A DNA stretch of 64,000 bases, from positions 1-64,000 of the forward strand of contig NZ_JAAGLU010000014.1 of NCBI RefSeq assembly GCF_010550245.1, in the 5' to 3' direction. Numbering within the stretch: the stretch's first letter is position 1; each line of letters begins with the position of its first letter. Under the pieces are notes generated by a model, which saw only the letters and a list, made by a program, of their open reading frames with translations, searched no databases and was not told where the DNA came from. The translations under genes and the position numbers were made by a program. Below, in pieces: positions 25,108 through 33,209 of this stretch. This stretch comes from Streptomyces sp. SID12501. Lineage in GTDB: Bacteria > Actinomycetota > Actinomycetes > Streptomycetales > Streptomycetaceae.

Positions 25108-26198
25108 CGACGCCGCAACCCCAGGCACAGCAGTCCGTACGGCGCCTCACCCGTGGGCCCGTACGGAACCTGGGTCTGTGGACGCCGTCCTCGCCGGCCC
25201 CGGCGTTGTTCCCGCGCCGCACCGCGCGCGCCCTGGCCGCGCTCCGGCACGCCGGCTGGGACTGTCGCACCGCGGAGAGCTTCGCAGGGGTGAGCCGGGC
25301 GAGTGCCGCCCATCCCCGTGAACTCGCCGCGGAACTGCACACGCTGGTCGAGACGGGGGTGGACGCCGTCCTCGCGTCTGCCGGGGGCTGGACGGCGGGA
25401 CTGGTGCTTCCGTACCTCGACTTCGGCCTGCTGCGCGCCGCCCAGGTACCACTGATCGGCTACAGCGACGTCTCGGTGCTGTTGTGGGCCTTCGCGGCGC
25501 AGGGCGTTCCGGCGGTCCACGGGCCCATGCTCGTATCGGAGTTCGGTCATTTCACCGGCCCGTTCCCCTACACCCTCGACGGGCTGCGGAACGCGCTGGC
25601 GGGTACGGGCGGTGTGCTCCGGCCCCCCGCACAGTGGACCGAGGACAACCCCTGGTGGGACCGCGAGGACGAACGCGCTCTTCGGACCTGCCCCGCGTCC
25701 CCCTGGCGGGTGCTGCAGCACGGTCGCGCCAGGGGCCCCCTGCTTGCCGGGTGCCTTCCGGCCGTCACCGGTCTGTTCGGTACGCCCCACATGCCGCCGA
25801 CCGACGGAAGGATCCTCTTCCTCGAGGACTTCGGTATGGCGCCGGACCACTTTCTCTCGCTGCTCGCCCAGTGGAACAACTCGGGGCGTCTTCATCGGCT
25901 GGCCGGCCTCGTCCTGGGGCGGCGCAGCCGGCCCTCGGCGGCGCCCGGCGGCTATGCCGACTTCGACGACGCGCTGCTGCACCTGCTCGACGGCACCTCC
26001 ATGCCCGTGGTCGCCGATGTCGACTTCGGCCACACGGAGCCCCGGCTGTCCCTGCCTCTGGGCGCCGAGGTGGACATGAGCACCGATCCGCTACGCCTTC
26101 ATGTCGCGGGTCGCGCCGGAACCCGCCTGTGGAACGACAGAGAGAACAACGACAGCGAGAACAGAGAGAAAGAGGAGACGAGGGAGATGCTCCCGTGA
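25104..26198 (+). CDS. S66-family serine peptidase (MccF / LD-carboxypeptidase type)
   Basis: 364 residues, no signal peptide. Catalytic Ser121 lies in the GYSD elbow (VPLIGYSDVS), Glu241 in LFLEDFG and His310 in DFGHTEP. The intervals (120 and 69 residues) are close to those I remember for E. coli MccF (Ser118, Glu243, His311) and longer between Ser and Glu than in cytoplasmic LdcA. MccF gives immunity by cutting the amide bond that links an amino acid or peptide to a nucleotide warhead. The charged low-complexity tail (RENNDSENREKEETRE) is odd. Overlapping starts on both sides indicate tight coupling with the GNAT gene. Murein-recycling LD-carboxypeptidase is the alternative. Confidence 0.88.
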   Translation: MTTPQPQAQQSVRRLTRGPVRNLGLWTPSSPAPALFPRRTARALAALRHAGWDCRTAESFAGVSRASAAHPRELAAELHTLVETGVDAVLASAGGWTAGLVLPYLDFGLLRAAQVPLIGYSDVSVLLWAFAAQGVPAVHGPMLVSEFGHFTGPFPYTLDGLRNALAGTGGVLRPPAQWTEDNPWWDREDERALRTCPASPWRVLQHGRARGPLLAGCLPAVTGLFGTPHMPPTDGRILFLEDFGMAPDHFLSLLAQWNNSGRLHRLAGLVLGRRSRPSAAPGGYADFDDALLHLLDGTSMPVVADVDFGHTEPRLSLPLGAEVDMSTDPLRLHVAGRAGTRLWNDRENNDSENREKEETREMLP

Positions 26199-26704
26199 AC
26201 CGGAACGCACACCTGCTGCCGGTCTCCCAGCTGGAACTCACCTGGCGGCGCGACCTGTTCGACAGCATGCGCGAGCTCGGCTGGGAACGTATGCCCGCGG
26301 CGTTCGCCCTCCCGGTGAGCGGCCCCGAAGCCGACTACCGAGGTGCTTCCGTGCCGCCCGGAGTCGCCTTCAGCACCGAACGCCGGGCCACCTCGGCCAT
26401 GGGATCGCGGACCTTCACGCTGCGCACACTGGACCTGGACTTCGAGCTCGTGGGCCGCGTACGGCTGCGCCGCGCCGGAGTGGACCAGCACTTCTACTCC
26501 CTTGCCCACGCACTGGACGGCGACGACCTGGTCTCCGACGTACTGCTGGCCGAGGCATGGGCACGCGCCCGTACGTTCGACGCGGAGCCCACGACCGGCG
26601 TGCTGGAGCGGTACTTCACCCGACTCGAACACCGGGTCGAGCGGATCGACACCACGTTGATCCGGTTCCGGCTGGCCGCCTGGAGGCCCCGTCATGCTGA
26701 CTGA
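26195..26704 (+). CDS. Unknown 169-residue protein
   Basis: Not recognised. GTG start inside the previous stop (GTGA), so translation is coupled. The sequence is soluble, mixed alpha/beta, with an apparent helix (SQLELTWRRDLFDSMRELGW), a strand-rich middle (FTLRTLDLDFELVGRVRLRR) and two helices (LVSDVLLAEAWARARTF; GVLERYFTRLEHRVERID). No Cys motif, nucleotide loop or membrane segment. The final residues overlap the next gene by 11 bases. Conserved placement between an immunity-type peptidase and a ProRS-like enzyme would suggest it partners one of them; that is inference. Confidence 0.75.
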   Translation: MNRNAHLLPVSQLELTWRRDLFDSMRELGWERMPAAFALPVSGPEADYRGASVPPGVAFSTERRATSAMGSRTFTLRTLDLDFELVGRVRLRRAGVDQHFYSLAHALDGDDLVSDVLLAEAWARARTFDAEPTTGVLERYFTRLEHRVERIDTTLIRFRLAAWRPRHAD

Positions 26705-27914
26705 TGTGGGCAAGGGATTCCTGCCCTACCAGCGGCGTCTGGTCGCCGCCGGGATGATGAGCCGGTTCCGGCTGGCCCGTGGTGTCACCAATCTGACCGG
26801 CGCCGGGCTGGATCTCGCGGACCGGGTCATCGCCGCCATGACGGCCGGGGCCGACCGCCGATGGGACCTGGAACTGGTGGCCCATCCGCCGCTCTGCCGG
26901 TCCGACGCGACCTGGCGGTTCGCCAAGGAGATGTCGGCCGCGTTCGACTGCTACGAGCTGGCCCCGCAGGAGTACCTGTGGTTCGACACCAACCTGGCGC
27001 ACCTCGACTGGCTGCGGGAACGGATCGGCGGGCCCGGAAAGCAGCCGCTGCCCCGGGCCGTGGCCTCCAACGACGGCGTCTACCGTCCGGTGGCCGACGT
27101 CCGCGCACTGATCCGGGACGAGTTCATCGCGCCGTCCCTGGGCGTCCACATCGCCGCCCACACCGCCGGCCGGACCGAAGCCTGGCGCGGAATCCTGGAT
27201 CTCGTGGCGGAGGTGGCCCAGGCGGTGGGCGTCCCTGGCCTCCTGGTGGAACGCCGGGCCCCGGCCCACTACGCGCGGCGTGCCGTGGCAGCCGTACTGC
27301 CCTCGCCGCAGGGTCTGCTGGAGCCGTGGATGCTGGCGTACGAGCTCGGGCCCGACTTCGACACATACCTGGGCCGCCCGGACGTCAGCGTGTTCGAGAT
27401 CGGCATCACCAGCAGGGTGCTGGCCTTCGCCGCGCAGCTCCAGAACACCCGTGCGGCCGTGTTCGGCAGCGGGGTCACTCCCACCCAGGTGGCCATCGAC
27501 CTGCGCACGGCCGGAGCGGACGACGTCGGCCTCCGGGAACGGTCGCGCTCCCGGACCGCGGGTCTGCGCACGAGCCACGTCACCGCGGGCGGACGCTCCG
27601 GACAGTCGGCCCGGCCGCCCACGATCGACGGCCTGGCCCCCGTCCTCCACAACCCCGCACGCGACAGCTACCGGCTTCTCCTGGAGGACTACCGGATCGA
27701 ACACCCCTGCGACCGGTCGCTCCCCGACGTGGTCGCGCTGGCCGACCGTCGGCTGCGGGCCGCCCAGGAGGACCTGCTCAGCAACCGCCTCGGCGACGCG
27801 CTCACCGACACCGGACCCGTCGGGGACGGCGAAAGCCCTCTCCCGGGCACCGTCCTCGCCGGCCTGCCGGGCGCATGGGCGGGTGCCCGGCTCGATCCGC
27901 GCGTCCTCGGCTGA
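26694..27914 (+). CDS. ProRS-like class II aminoacyl-tRNA-synthetase paralogue
   Basis: 406 residues. The middle follows prolyl-tRNA synthetase in order: an HTAGRTEAWRGILDLVAEVA segment (156-175) like the EGHTAHAT block after motif 2, then VGVPGLLVERR, then MLAYELGPDFDTYLG like the AGTSHYLGQNF block, then VFEIGITSRVLAF and FGSGVTPTQVAIDL, matching the motif 3 and P-x-QV start of the anticodon domain. Yet the motif 3 Gly/Arg signature looks altered (the usual GDDRGL is replaced by QNTRAAVF) and the C-terminal domain is short and Arg-rich. It may be an amino-acid ligase derived from ProRS. ATG with GGAGG seven bases upstream. Confidence 0.7.
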   Translation: MLTDVGKGFLPYQRRLVAAGMMSRFRLARGVTNLTGAGLDLADRVIAAMTAGADRRWDLELVAHPPLCRSDATWRFAKEMSAAFDCYELAPQEYLWFDTNLAHLDWLRERIGGPGKQPLPRAVASNDGVYRPVADVRALIRDEFIAPSLGVHIAAHTAGRTEAWRGILDLVAEVAQAVGVPGLLVERRAPAHYARRAVAAVLPSPQGLLEPWMLAYELGPDFDTYLGRPDVSVFEIGITSRVLAFAAQLQNTRAAVFGSGVTPTQVAIDLRTAGADDVGLRERSRSRTAGLRTSHVTAGGRSGQSARPPTIDGLAPVLHNPARDSYRLLLEDYRIEHPCDRSLPDVVALADRRLRAAQEDLLSNRLGDALTDTGPVGDGESPLPGTVLAGLPGAWAGARLDPRVLG

Positions 27915-27966
27915 CCACCGTCCCGTCGTCCGCCCTCCCCGCGCCCCATCACGAGAAAGAACACCT

Positions 27967-29307
27967 GTGCCCACTGACCCGACACCACCTCAGGAGAACC
28001 TGTTCGGCCTGCGCCGCGGCGAACTGCAGGACATAGGTGGCCTCATCCCCTGGCTCGGACACCAAGACGGGGTCCTGACGGTCGAGGGCACCCCGTTCCA
28101 CCAGCTCTGGGACTCCGAGGATCCGTGGCTGGTCTACCTGCCCGGCCGCGCACGCGACAACGCACGCTCGCTGCGGGACGCCTTCGCACGCCATTTCGAC
28201 GTCTCCCTGCACTTTCCGCTCAAGAGCTGTTACGTCCCCGCCATCGCCGACGCTCTCCGCGCCGACGGACACGGCGTCGAGGTCATGAGCAGCCTGGAGT
28301 GGCGCCTGGCCCGCCGGCTCGGCTTCGCTCCGGAGCAGGTGGTGGCCAACAGCCCGGCCCGTACGGTCGGCCACCGGCGCGAACTGGTCGCTGCGGGCGC
28401 CGGCCTGATCGGTGTGGACAGCATCGAGGAACTGGAGCGCGTCGAGCACGAGGCACGGTCCCAGGGCCGGGTGGCGAACATCGCCCTGCGGGTGAACACC
28501 CTCGACGAACCGGGCGCGTTCTTCACGGCGGGCTCGAAGCTCGGCGCGGACCTCGACGGTGCCGCCGAACTCGTCGAGCGGGCCCTGTCCTCGCCCTCGT
28601 GTTCGGTGACGGCCCTGCACGCACACCAGTTGAGGCACTGCACCGACGCCGGGATCTTCCACCGCATGGTCCGGGGCCTGGCCGAACTGGCGTTGCACAG
28701 CGCCCCGCCGAACCGGCCGTTCCCGGTCCTGAACCTGGGCGGCGGCCTGGAGTCGCGCTTCCTGCTGGAACGTGCGGGCAGCACCGCTCACGACTTCGCC
28801 GACGCCGCGCGTGACGCACTGGACATCCTTGCGACGCCGCCCTCGCTGGTGCTGGAGCCCGGCCGGTACACCGTCGGGGACGCGGCCATCGGCTTCAGCA
28901 ACGTGATCGGGAAGAAGGTGAACTCCAAGGAGACCTGGCTGATCTCAGATCTCTCCTCCAACATCCTCATCCCGTTGCCCGACCTCGCCTACCACCCGGT
29001 GCCGCTCCGGCTGTCCCCCGATACGGCGTGGGAGCGGGCGCACGTCGGAGACGCGACCTGTGCGCCCAGCCACCTGTGCCGGTCGGCCCAGCTGCCCGTC
29101 ACCGTCGAGCAGGACGGGCTGGCGGTGCTCAACTGCGGCGCCTACACCAGCGTGTACGCGGAGCTGTGGGCCTTCCCGCTGCCCCACATCGGCGTGTACG
29201 AGAACGGCCGACTGCGTGAGGTCTTCGGCCCGGCACAGGAGTCGGTCATGTTCGACGCCCTGTACGGAGCCGCGTCCGGTCCCGCCGCCCGTCCTGAACT
29301 TCCGTAG
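27967..29307 (+). CDS. Fold-III PLP-dependent amino acid decarboxylase
   Basis: 446 residues of the ornithine/diaminopimelate/carboxynorspermidine decarboxylase group. PLP lysine Lys86 lies in FPLKSCY, the glycine motif is LNLGGGLES, the phosphate-binding Glu is Glu297 in EPGRY, the C-terminal Cys segment is GDATCAPSHLC and the final active-site loop is NCGAYTSVYAEL. The usual HxGS phosphate motif is replaced by HAHQLRH (His218 onward), suggesting an unusual substrate. GTG start gives the right family length. Decarboxylation of an amino acid, or of a carrier-bound aminoacyl group as with BtrK, would supply an amine for the ligases. Follows the ProRS-like gene by 52 bases. Confidence 0.88.
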   Translation: MPTDPTPPQENLFGLRRGELQDIGGLIPWLGHQDGVLTVEGTPFHQLWDSEDPWLVYLPGRARDNARSLRDAFARHFDVSLHFPLKSCYVPAIADALRADGHGVEVMSSLEWRLARRLGFAPEQVVANSPARTVGHRRELVAAGAGLIGVDSIEELERVEHEARSQGRVANIALRVNTLDEPGAFFTAGSKLGADLDGAAELVERALSSPSCSVTALHAHQLRHCTDAGIFHRMVRGLAELALHSAPPNRPFPVLNLGGGLESRFLLERAGSTAHDFADAARDALDILATPPSLVLEPGRYTVGDAAIGFSNVIGKKVNSKETWLISDLSSNILIPLPDLAYHPVPLRLSPDTAWERAHVGDATCAPSHLCRSAQLPVTVEQDGLAVLNCGAYTSVYAELWAFPLPHIGVYENGRLREVFGPAQESVMFDALYGAASGPAARPELP

Positions 29308-29340
29308 AAGAACGGCGTGAAAATGGGGAGTCGAAAAACA

Positions 29341-30690
29341 ATGTCCACCCCGATGTCCGATCATCCGATGTCCGACCCGATGTCCGACCCGGTGAACACG
29401 AACGCGGTATCGCGACCGGACGCCGTGGTCCTGTGCAAATGGCAGCCCCAGCTGGCTACGGCTCTGCTGGACCTGAGCTCCGATCTGTACATCATCCTCG
29501 ATGACTTCGACACACAGCAGCTGCGGCCGGATCCGGAGGTGCTGGCGCGGATGCGCCACGTCTACCGGGTGAGCCACTTCGACTCGATCGAGGAGTTGGC
29601 CGCCGTCGCCGTGGATCTCCGGCTCCGTGGCGTCGAGAACGTCAAGGTCATCAGTCACGCCGAGTTCAGCCAGTACGGCGCCGGCTATCTCGACGTGCTG
29701 CTCGGCAACGACGACGACCCGATGCGTCATGTCGCGTTCCGGGACAAGCGGCTGATGAAGCAGCGGGTGACGCTGACGGGCACGCCCGCAGCCCGCTTCG
29801 AGTCCCTGTCCGACGCGAGTGACACGCGGGCGGTCGCGGCCGCGGCGGCGCGGCTCTCCTTCCCCGTGGTGGTGAAACCCGCCTCCGGGTTCGGGACGAT
29901 GAGCACGGTCCGCGTCGACCTCCCGGACGACCTGCCCGGCGTCGTCGAACAACTCACCTTCGAACCGTTGCTGCGCAGCAAGCAGCTCATCGTGGAGGAG
30001 TTCGTCGAAGGCACGGAGCTGTGTGTCGACGCCATCTGGTCCGGCGGCCGGGCTCTGACCTTCGTCGTGCACCAGTACTACGCGAACCGAATCACGCTGA
30101 TGGAACAGGGCACCGCGGCACGCCCGCTCGACGGTTCCCACATCCTGCCCGAGGCAGACCACTCGGGTCTCTACCGCCGTCTGCGAGAACTGCACGACCG
30201 GGTCAATCAAGGGCTCGGAATCCGGGACGGCGCAACCCACTTGGAGGCATTCGTCAGGCCCGACGGGGACATCTTCTTCTCCGAGATCGGGACACGCATC
30301 GGAGGAGCCTGGGTGCCGCGCATGCTGAGCGCTCATTTCGGGCACCCGGTATGGCAGTCGATAGCCGCCGCGGAACTGACCGGAACCTGCCCGGAGCCCA
30401 CCCCCGACCACCCGTACATGGGCGCCGTCCATCTGGGGCCAGAACGCCCTGGAGTCATCACCAGCATGCCCTCGGACACCGAACTGGCCGAATTCCCCGG
30501 CGTACTGGACTGGCAGCACCTCAGGAAGGTGGGCGGAAGAGCCCGGCTGAGCCACCCGTCCGAATGGTATTTGTTCGTCGTCCTCGGCGCCGAGACGCAG
30601 GAGGCGTACGACCAGCTGTGCCATGACGTGGCCAAGAGGTTCCGCGTCGAGACAGAAGGCGAAGCGGAGCCGGCGGTCACCGGCCGATGA
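29341..30690 (+). CDS. ATP-grasp ligase
   Basis: 449 residues. The C-terminal two-thirds is an ATP-grasp domain: FPVVVKPASGFGTMSTV (nucleotide-binding Lys and glycine loop), LIVEEFVEGTELCVDAI, and ATHLEAFVRPDGDIFFSEIG with the metal-binding Glu, then GTRIGGA. This resembles carboxylate-amine ligases of the BacD/DdaF type that join amino acids through an acyl-phosphate. Four in-frame ATGs fall in a short MSDP repeat at the N-terminus, so the start could be up to 13 codons later; the first ATG has GGGGAG about ten bases upstream. Coupled to the MFS exporter by ATGA overlap. Confidence 0.88.
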   Translation: MSTPMSDHPMSDPMSDPVNTNAVSRPDAVVLCKWQPQLATALLDLSSDLYIILDDFDTQQLRPDPEVLARMRHVYRVSHFDSIEELAAVAVDLRLRGVENVKVISHAEFSQYGAGYLDVLLGNDDDPMRHVAFRDKRLMKQRVTLTGTPAARFESLSDASDTRAVAAAAARLSFPVVVKPASGFGTMSTVRVDLPDDLPGVVEQLTFEPLLRSKQLIVEEFVEGTELCVDAIWSGGRALTFVVHQYYANRITLMEQGTAARPLDGSHILPEADHSGLYRRLRELHDRVNQGLGIRDGATHLEAFVRPDGDIFFSEIGTRIGGAWVPRMLSAHFGHPVWQSIAAAELTGTCPEPTPDHPYMGAVHLGPERPGVITSMPSDTELAEFPGVLDWQHLRKVGGRARLSHPSEWYLFVVLGAETQEAYDQLCHDVAKRFRVETEGEAEPAVTGR

Positions 30691-32012
30691 ACCAGGCGAC
30701 CGGCACGCACATATTCAAGGACCGCGCCTTCCGACGCGTCTTCACCGCGACCGGGGTGTCCGCCACAGGGGACGCGCTCACCCAGGCGGCGCTGCCGTTC
30801 GCGATCCTGGCCATGAACGACAGCGCGACCGCCATCGGCCTGGTTCTGGCGGCCAGAGCACTGCCGTACGCGCTCCTGATGCTGCCCGCCGGGATCGTGG
30901 GAGACAGGTTCTCCCCCCAGCGCATCCTCTTCCTGGCGAACGCGGTACGTACGGTGGTGCAGGGTCTGACCGCGGCGATCCTCTTCAGCGGGCACGCGCC
31001 CATATTGCTGCTGGCGGCCCTGCAGGCGATACAGGGCGCCGCTTCGGCTTTCGTGTTCCCGGCATCCAGGAGCATCCTGCCGCGAGCGCTGCACAAGGAG
31101 TATCTGCAGCGCGCGAACGCCTTGATCTCAACCGCCTTCAGCACTGCGGCCATTCTCGGCCCCCTGCTCGCGGGCGTCCTGCTCGCCTTCACCAGCCCGG
31201 CCTTCGCGCTCGCTCTGGACGCCGGTTCGTTCCTCGTCGGAGCCCTGCTCCTGGGACGCATTCCCAACCTCCCTGAGGTCCCCGGCAGCACATCCGGCGG
31301 AAAATCCGGGAAGAAAGCGACGGACAGGACGAGAAGAAGCTCCTGGCGAAAGGAACTGGCCACCGGATTCCGTGAAGTCGTCAACTCCCGCTGGCTACTG
31401 CTGGGACTGGTGCACGCGGCCGGTTTCCAGGTGCTGGTGGTCGGCGCCGTCGCCGTTCTCGGGCCGATGACCGCGCTGGACCACTACGGCGGCGACAGCG
31501 GATGGGCGGTCCTGCTGTCGTGCATGTCGGTCGGACACCTCCTGGGCGGCATGGCAGCCATGCGCTGGAGACCGGCGAACCCCCTGCGCAGCGCGTACAC
31601 CGTCGTCCTCGGAACCGTTCCGGCCCTCCTGGCGATGGCGGCCGGCCTCCCGCTCTGGTCACTGGTGGCACTACTGGTCCTGTACGGCATGACCCTGAGC
31701 GTCGGCGACACCCTCTGGGAGACCGCGGTGCAGGCGAACGTGCCCCTTGACCGGCTGTCCCGCGTCATCTCCTTCGACGGGTTCGTGTCGTTCGGCCTGC
31801 GCCCTCTCGGTCTGGCGGCGATCGGCCCGGCGGCCGCGGTGGCCGGGTCCGGTAACACCCTGGTCGTCATGGCCGCCGCGGCGGCTCTGCTGACGGTCGC
31901 GGCCGCTGTGCTGGCCGGCCGGCCACGCTTCTCCCCGGCCGCACCGCCGGCCTCCGCACACACGGAGGAACCCGGCGTCGAGGAAGAGGCCACGAACAGC
32001 GGCCCCCGATAA
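30687..32012 (+). CDS. Major facilitator superfamily exporter
   Basis: 441 residues with about 12 hydrophobic helices. It begins with FKDRAFRRVFTATGVSATGD, typical of the MFS_3/MdtH-like drug efflux subgroup, and has LLMLPAGIVGDRFSPQRILF, a motif A-like loop after the second helix. A charged cytoplasmic loop (GKSGKKATDRTRRSSWRKEL) divides the two halves. It likely exports the locus product and contributes to resistance. ATG start overlaps the ligase stop. Ends with an acidic tail; an 84-base gap follows. Confidence 0.9.
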   Translation: MNQATGTHIFKDRAFRRVFTATGVSATGDALTQAALPFAILAMNDSATAIGLVLAARALPYALLMLPAGIVGDRFSPQRILFLANAVRTVVQGLTAAILFSGHAPILLLAALQAIQGAASAFVFPASRSILPRALHKEYLQRANALISTAFSTAAILGPLLAGVLLAFTSPAFALALDAGSFLVGALLLGRIPNLPEVPGSTSGGKSGKKATDRTRRSSWRKELATGFREVVNSRWLLLGLVHAAGFQVLVVGAVAVLGPMTALDHYGGDSGWAVLLSCMSVGHLLGGMAAMRWRPANPLRSAYTVVLGTVPALLAMAAGLPLWSLVALLVLYGMTLSVGDTLWETAVQANVPLDRLSRVISFDGFVSFGLRPLGLAAIGPAAAVAGSGNTLVVMAAAAALLTVAAAVLAGRPRFSPAAPPASAHTEEPGVEEEATNSGPR

Positions 32013-32096
32013 GAACCCCCACCCCGGCCGAACGGCCTCCTGTCCTCCCCCCCTTTCCCCCCACCACGACCCAGAGCCCGAAAGAGTCCGCGTGCC

Positions 32097-33062
32097 ATGT
32101 TGACGAAGAAGCCCCACCTCGGAATCGTCTCGCTCTCCAAACATGCCGACACAGACGCCGGCGTCATCGACGAAGGCCCCTACACCTATGAGCACATAGT
32201 CGCCGAAGACGTGATCTGGACCCCGCCCGCAGGGCGCCTCGATCACGGAGAGTTCGACTACGGAAGGAAGGCACTGCGCGAGCGCGCCGACGCGTTCCTG
32301 ATCCACTTCGGGCTGAGCGGGGATCCGCTGGACACCTATTTGCTGTCCCTGTCCCGCGCCCTGGAAGAAGCGGGCCATCCCGTCCTCAACAGCTTCGAGT
32401 TCACCTGGACCTGTGGCGACAAGCACTTCGCCCTGGAACGGGCACGCGGCCTCGGAATTCCCACCCCGAAGACCCTCCTGGCCAAGCCGACCGGGAAAAA
32501 CGTTCCGGACCTCGTCTCGACGGTCGAAGACAAGCTGTCGTACCCGCTGGTGGTCAAACCCCGGGGCACGATGAAGGGCTTCGGCGTCATCAAGGTGACG
32601 GACAGGGATCTGCTGGTCTCGACGCTCCAGCTCTACTCGGCCTCCGGAATGTCCTGCCTCGTCCAGGAGTTCATCGAATCGGGCGGACGCGAGGTCAGAT
32701 GCTTCTACGCGGGCGGTGAGTTGCTGGGGATCTACGACCGCCGACGCGATCACTCGAAGTTCATCGGGGTGGCGACACCCCGGGTCGGCCAGGGCAGTGA
32801 CGTGACGGTGTCCTGCCTGGACACCGACCTGCCCGAAGCCCGCGAGCTGATGAGTTCCTGCGAGAAGCTGCTGGCCGGATTCACCTGGGATCTCGCCGCC
32901 ATCGACTGGTTCGGCTCGGAGCACGGGCTCGTGCTCAACGAGATCAACACGGTCCCCGGGATCTACTCCATCCCCGAGGCAGACCGTGTGATCTTCCACG
33001 AACGCGTGGCCGACGCGATCCAGCGGCGCAGCTCACCTTCGGCTCACGCACCCGGCCGGTAG
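32097..33062 (+). CDS. RimK/D-Ala-D-Ala-ligase-like ATP-grasp enzyme
   Basis: 321 residues. N-terminal preATP-grasp region (HLGIVSLSKHADTDAG), then the ATP-grasp core: LVVKPRGTMKGFGVIKV, CLVQEFIESGGREVRCFYAG, AAIDWFGSEHGLVLNEINTV with the Glu-x-Asn metal pair. RimK-like enzymes add amino acids to a carboxylate, including the C-terminal acidic residue of carrier proteins such as LysW, which makes the SWGWD peptide of this locus an interesting candidate acceptor. D-Ala-D-Ala-type dipeptide formation is the alternative. RBS is weak. Last gene of the locus, followed by a very strong terminator. Confidence 0.88.
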   Translation: MLTKKPHLGIVSLSKHADTDAGVIDEGPYTYEHIVAEDVIWTPPAGRLDHGEFDYGRKALRERADAFLIHFGLSGDPLDTYLLSLSRALEEAGHPVLNSFEFTWTCGDKHFALERARGLGIPTPKTLLAKPTGKNVPDLVSTVEDKLSYPLVVKPRGTMKGFGVIKVTDRDLLVSTLQLYSASGMSCLVQEFIESGGREVRCFYAGGELLGIYDRRRDHSKFIGVATPRVGQGSDVTVSCLDTDLPEARELMSSCEKLLAGFTWDLAAIDWFGSEHGLVLNEINTVPGIYSIPEADRVIFHERVADAIQRRSSPSAHAPGR

Positions 33063-33088
33063 ACGCGGACAGCGTCCGTCGCCCGCAG

Positions 33089-33130
33089 AAATGCCCTCTG
33101 AACTGCGTTTCCGCAGTTCAGAGGGCATTT
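33089..33130. terminator. Strong bidirectional terminator at the right edge of the accessory locus
   Basis: Perfect 19-bp arms AAATGCCCTCTGAACTGCG and CGCAGTTCAGAGGGCATTT with a TTTC loop. A and T ends on both sides fit termination of the rightward operon and of the leftward tRNA. Confidence 0.92.
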
Positions 33131-33136
33131 CGGGAG

Positions 33137-33209
33137 TGGAGCCTAGGAGATTCGAACTCCTGACATCTGCCTTGCAAAGGCAGCGCTCTACCAACTGAGC
33201 TAAGGCCCC
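33137..33209 (-). tRNA. tRNA-Ala (anticodon TGC)
   Basis: 73 nt folding as a standard cloverleaf: acceptor GGGGCCT/AGGCTCC, D arm GCTCAGTTGGTAGAGC, anticodon loop CTTTGCAAG (TGC at 33174-33176), T arm with GTTCGAAT. The 3' CCA is not encoded. The gene borders the accessory locus, whose DNA lies off its 3' end. Confidence 0.97.

Noticed and set aside
17744..33062. Classification as a PEARL-type or microcin C-type cluster
   Set aside because: No LanB-like ligase and no ThiF/MccB homologue is present; only the immunity genes resemble microcin C.
16829..33209. A complete integrative element at tRNA-Ala
   Set aside because: No integrase, excisionase or duplicated tRNA 3' end could be found, so only the position is suggestive.
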